Shown: in pieces, positions 62,569 through 64,000 of the stretch | Position numbering within the stretch: the stretch's first letter is position 1 | Layout: the number at the start of each line of letters is the position of its first letter | DNA from: Novosphingobium beihaiense | GTDB taxonomy: Bacteria > Pseudomonadota > Alphaproteobacteria > Sphingomonadales > Sphingomonadaceae | Direction: 5' to 3' | Assembly (NCBI RefSeq): GCF_022832375.1 | Contig: NZ_JALHLG010000007.1 | Span: 186,001-250,000 of the forward strand | DNA length: 64,000 nt | The notes under the pieces: model-generated | The model's database searches: none | Told to the model about the DNA's origin: nothing | The model's input: only the letters and a program-made list of their open reading frames with translations | Made by a program: the position numbers and the translations under genes

Positions 62569-64000
62569 TTCACGGGGCTTCCTGCCTGGGGGATGGCGGT
62601 GGATTTCGATCCTCCCTGTTCCCGTAGGGAATGGGGAGGTGGCATTCGCGTAGCGAATGACGGAGGGGTTTTCTTACCCCTCCACCACCCGCTGCGCGGG
62701 CGGTCCCCCTCCCCATCGCTGCGCGACAGGGAGGACTGGGTGGACGCATAAGCCGCCTTGAACCGCTCCGGCGTCTTGCGCATGGTGAAGGCAGGGCTGG
62801 TGACGATGCCCTTGATGATGGCGCGCACGCGGTAGCCGTCGGCGGCGGCATCGCTGGCGATGCTGCGCACTTCGGGCATGTCCTGCGGCCCGAGACCGCG
62901 CGCGAGGGCATAGATCATCAGTCGCTCGGTGAAGGCCTGGGCGAACTCGTCCTTGCGGTTCATCAGGATCTGCTGGAGGCCGCCGATCCCGGCGAACTTG
63001 GTGCCGTCGGGCAGCACGGCGCCGCTGTCGATCGGCTGGCCCGCATCCACGGTGCGCCAGCCGCCCACGGCATCGAAGTTTTCGAGCGCGAAGCCGAGCG
63101 GGTCCATCTTTACATGGCAGGCCGCGCAGGTGGGGTTGGCACGATGCAGTTCGAGCTGCTCGCGCGCGCTCAGCAGCCGCCCGTCATGTTCGGTCTTGAG
63201 CGCGGGCACGTTGGGCGGCGGCGGGGGCGGCGGTGAGGCGAGGATATTGTCGAGGATCCACTTGCCGCGTTTCACCACCGAAGTGTGGTTGTTGTAGGAG
63301 GTGACGGTGAGAATGCTCGCCTGCCCCAGCAGCCCGCCGCGATGCCATTCGGGCTTGAGATGGACTTTGCGAAAGGCCGTGCCGGTAACGCCGGGAATGC
63401 CATAGTGCTCGGCCAGCCGCTGGTTGAGGAAAGTGTAATCGGATTCGATAAAGTCCGTCACCGGGCGGTTGCCGGTGAGCACGCTGGCGAAGAACATTTC
63501 CGTCTCGGTCGCCATGGCCTGTTTCAGGCGCGTGTCGAACTTCGGGAAGGCATCGATGTCCGGCTTTTGCTGGTCGAGATTGCGCAAGTAGAGCCATTGC
63601 CCGGCGAAATTGCCGGTGAGCGCCCTGGCCTTGGGATCGGCCAGCATCCGCGCGATTTCACCGTCCAGCACGCCCGGCGTGCGCAGCTTGCCTTGTTCGG
63701 CTAGCGCGAGCAGGCGCTCGTCCGGAATGCTGCTCCACAGGAACAGCGAGAGGCGCGTCGCCAGTTCCAGATCGGACACGGTGTGGACGCTGCCCGGCAG
63801 GCTGCCCGCCGGATCGCTCTCGACCACGAAGAGGAATTCGGGCGAGACGAGGATGGCTTCCAGAGCGGCTTCCACGCCGTGTTCGAAATCCGATGCCGCG
63901 CGCTCCTGCGCATAGATGCGCATGACGGGGGCAATATCGAAGGCCCCTACCGGACGGCGCCAGGCGCGGCGGGCGAGGGTGGAGACGATCTTTTGTGCGC
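62565..64000 (-). CDS. DUF1592/DUF1588/DUF1585 protein, partial, with repeat-encoded tail
   Basis: The gene is cut by the right edge; at least 478 codons are visible and the frame is open to the window end. ELATRLSLFLWSSIPDERLL (DUF1592), CAACHVKMDPLGFALENFD (DUF1588, a CxxCH haem motif) and QAFTERLMIYALARG (DUF1585) appear in order. The family is thought to be a periplasmic cytochrome-like partner of DUF1552. After FKAAYAS, about 43 residues (including RPRSGWWRG and MPPPHSLREQGG) come from repeat A8, and then a short native-looking end overlaps the next gene by ATGA. Confidence 0.9.
   Translation of the reverse strand, partial: AQKIVSTLARRAWRRPVGAFDIAPVMRIYAQERAASDFEHGVEAALEAILVSPEFLFVVESDPAGSLPGSVHTVSDLELATRLSLFLWSSIPDERLLALAEQGKLRTPGVLDGEIARMLADPKARALTGNFAGQWLYLRNLDQQKPDIDAFPKFDTRLKQAMATETEMFFASVLTGNRPVTDFIESDYTFLNQRLAEHYGIPGVTGTAFRKVHLKPEWHRGGLLGQASILTVTSYNNHTSVVKRGKWILDNILASPPPPPPPNVPALKTEHDGRLLSAREQLELHRANPTCAACHVKMDPLGFALENFDAVGGWRTVDAGQPIDSGAVLPDGTKFAGIGGLQQILMNRKDEFAQAFTERLMIYALARGLGPQDMPEVRSIASDAAADGYRVRAIIKGIVTSPAFTMRKTPERFKAAYASTQSSLSRSDGEGDRPRSGWWRGKKTPPSFATRMPPPHSLREQGGSKSTAIPQAGSPVK
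62609..62738. repeat. Palindromic repeat family A (A8), inside a coding region
   Basis: A full copy, from ATCCTCCCTGTTCCCG to GACAGGGAGGACT. It is contained within the 3' part of the DUF1592-like gene and is open in that frame along its whole length. Confidence 0.92.

Overview
The window is GC-rich, densely coding DNA from an alphaproteobacterium. It most resembles the Sphingomonadales (Novosphingobium or Sphingomonas type). This rests on the 180-kDa NAD-glutamate dehydrogenase, the PuuD-type urate oxidase, the TonB-dependent receptor with associated periplasmic enzymes, and several families of short palindromic repeats. The genus is an inference. I saw no tRNA, rRNA, CRISPR array, transposase or phage gene.

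Layout. (1) 1-5037: fatty-acid beta-oxidation (thiolase, fused hydroxyacyl-CoA dehydrogenase/enoyl-CoA hydratase, acyl-CoA dehydrogenase). (2) 5233-8822: two FAD-dependent oxidoreductases and an exported MsrA. (3) 8916-12658: a sucrose/fructan module (LacI regulator, MFS importer, divergent GH68 enzyme). (4) 12932-26011: NAD-glutamate dehydrogenase; a tyrosine-catabolism operon (phhA-hpd-VOC-maiA) with a divergent Lrp regulator; a formylglycine-generating enzyme; fumC; and an amino-acid dehydrogenase with a divergent Lrp/AsnC regulator. (5) 26249-58498: a very large purine-utilisation locus. (6) 58612-64000: a cytochrome c'/b561 pair, an exported ankyrin protein and two planctomycete-type proteins (DUF1552 and DUF1592-like), all on the minus strand.

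The purine locus encodes an almost gap-free route from nucleosides to oxalurate and oxalate. A TonB-dependent receptor, an exported adenosine deaminase, an exported nucleoside hydrolase, an exported MTA/SAH-nucleosidase-like protein and a NUP-family protein could act at the envelope. Two NCS2 permeases import bases. Guanine deaminase, adenine deaminase and an 8-oxoguanine-deaminase-like enzyme feed xanthine dehydrogenase (xdhABC). Urate is then processed by PuuD, UraH, UraD, PuuE allantoinase, allantoate amidohydrolase (HpxK-like) and PucG. All four components of the Klebsiella hpxWXYZ oxalurate/oxamate module are present but scattered through the operon. Most genes overlap or nearly abut. Two identical 11-mers with identical 12-nt spacing occur upstream of the first gene (hpxX) and upstream of a LysR gene inside the locus. 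This is a strong candidate operator linking that regulator to the operon.

The second notable feature is the palindromic repeats. At least six families (called A-F here) are scattered between genes, and several copies lie inside genes without breaking the frame: xdhA, the allantoate amidohydrolase gene, the ankyrin gene and the DUF1592-like gene. Other copies form the C-terminal codons of the COG2509 oxidoreductase, pucG and the xanthine/uracil permease, or supply the Shine-Dalgarno sequence of guaD and hpxK. This resembles protein-coding palindromic elements known from Rickettsia.
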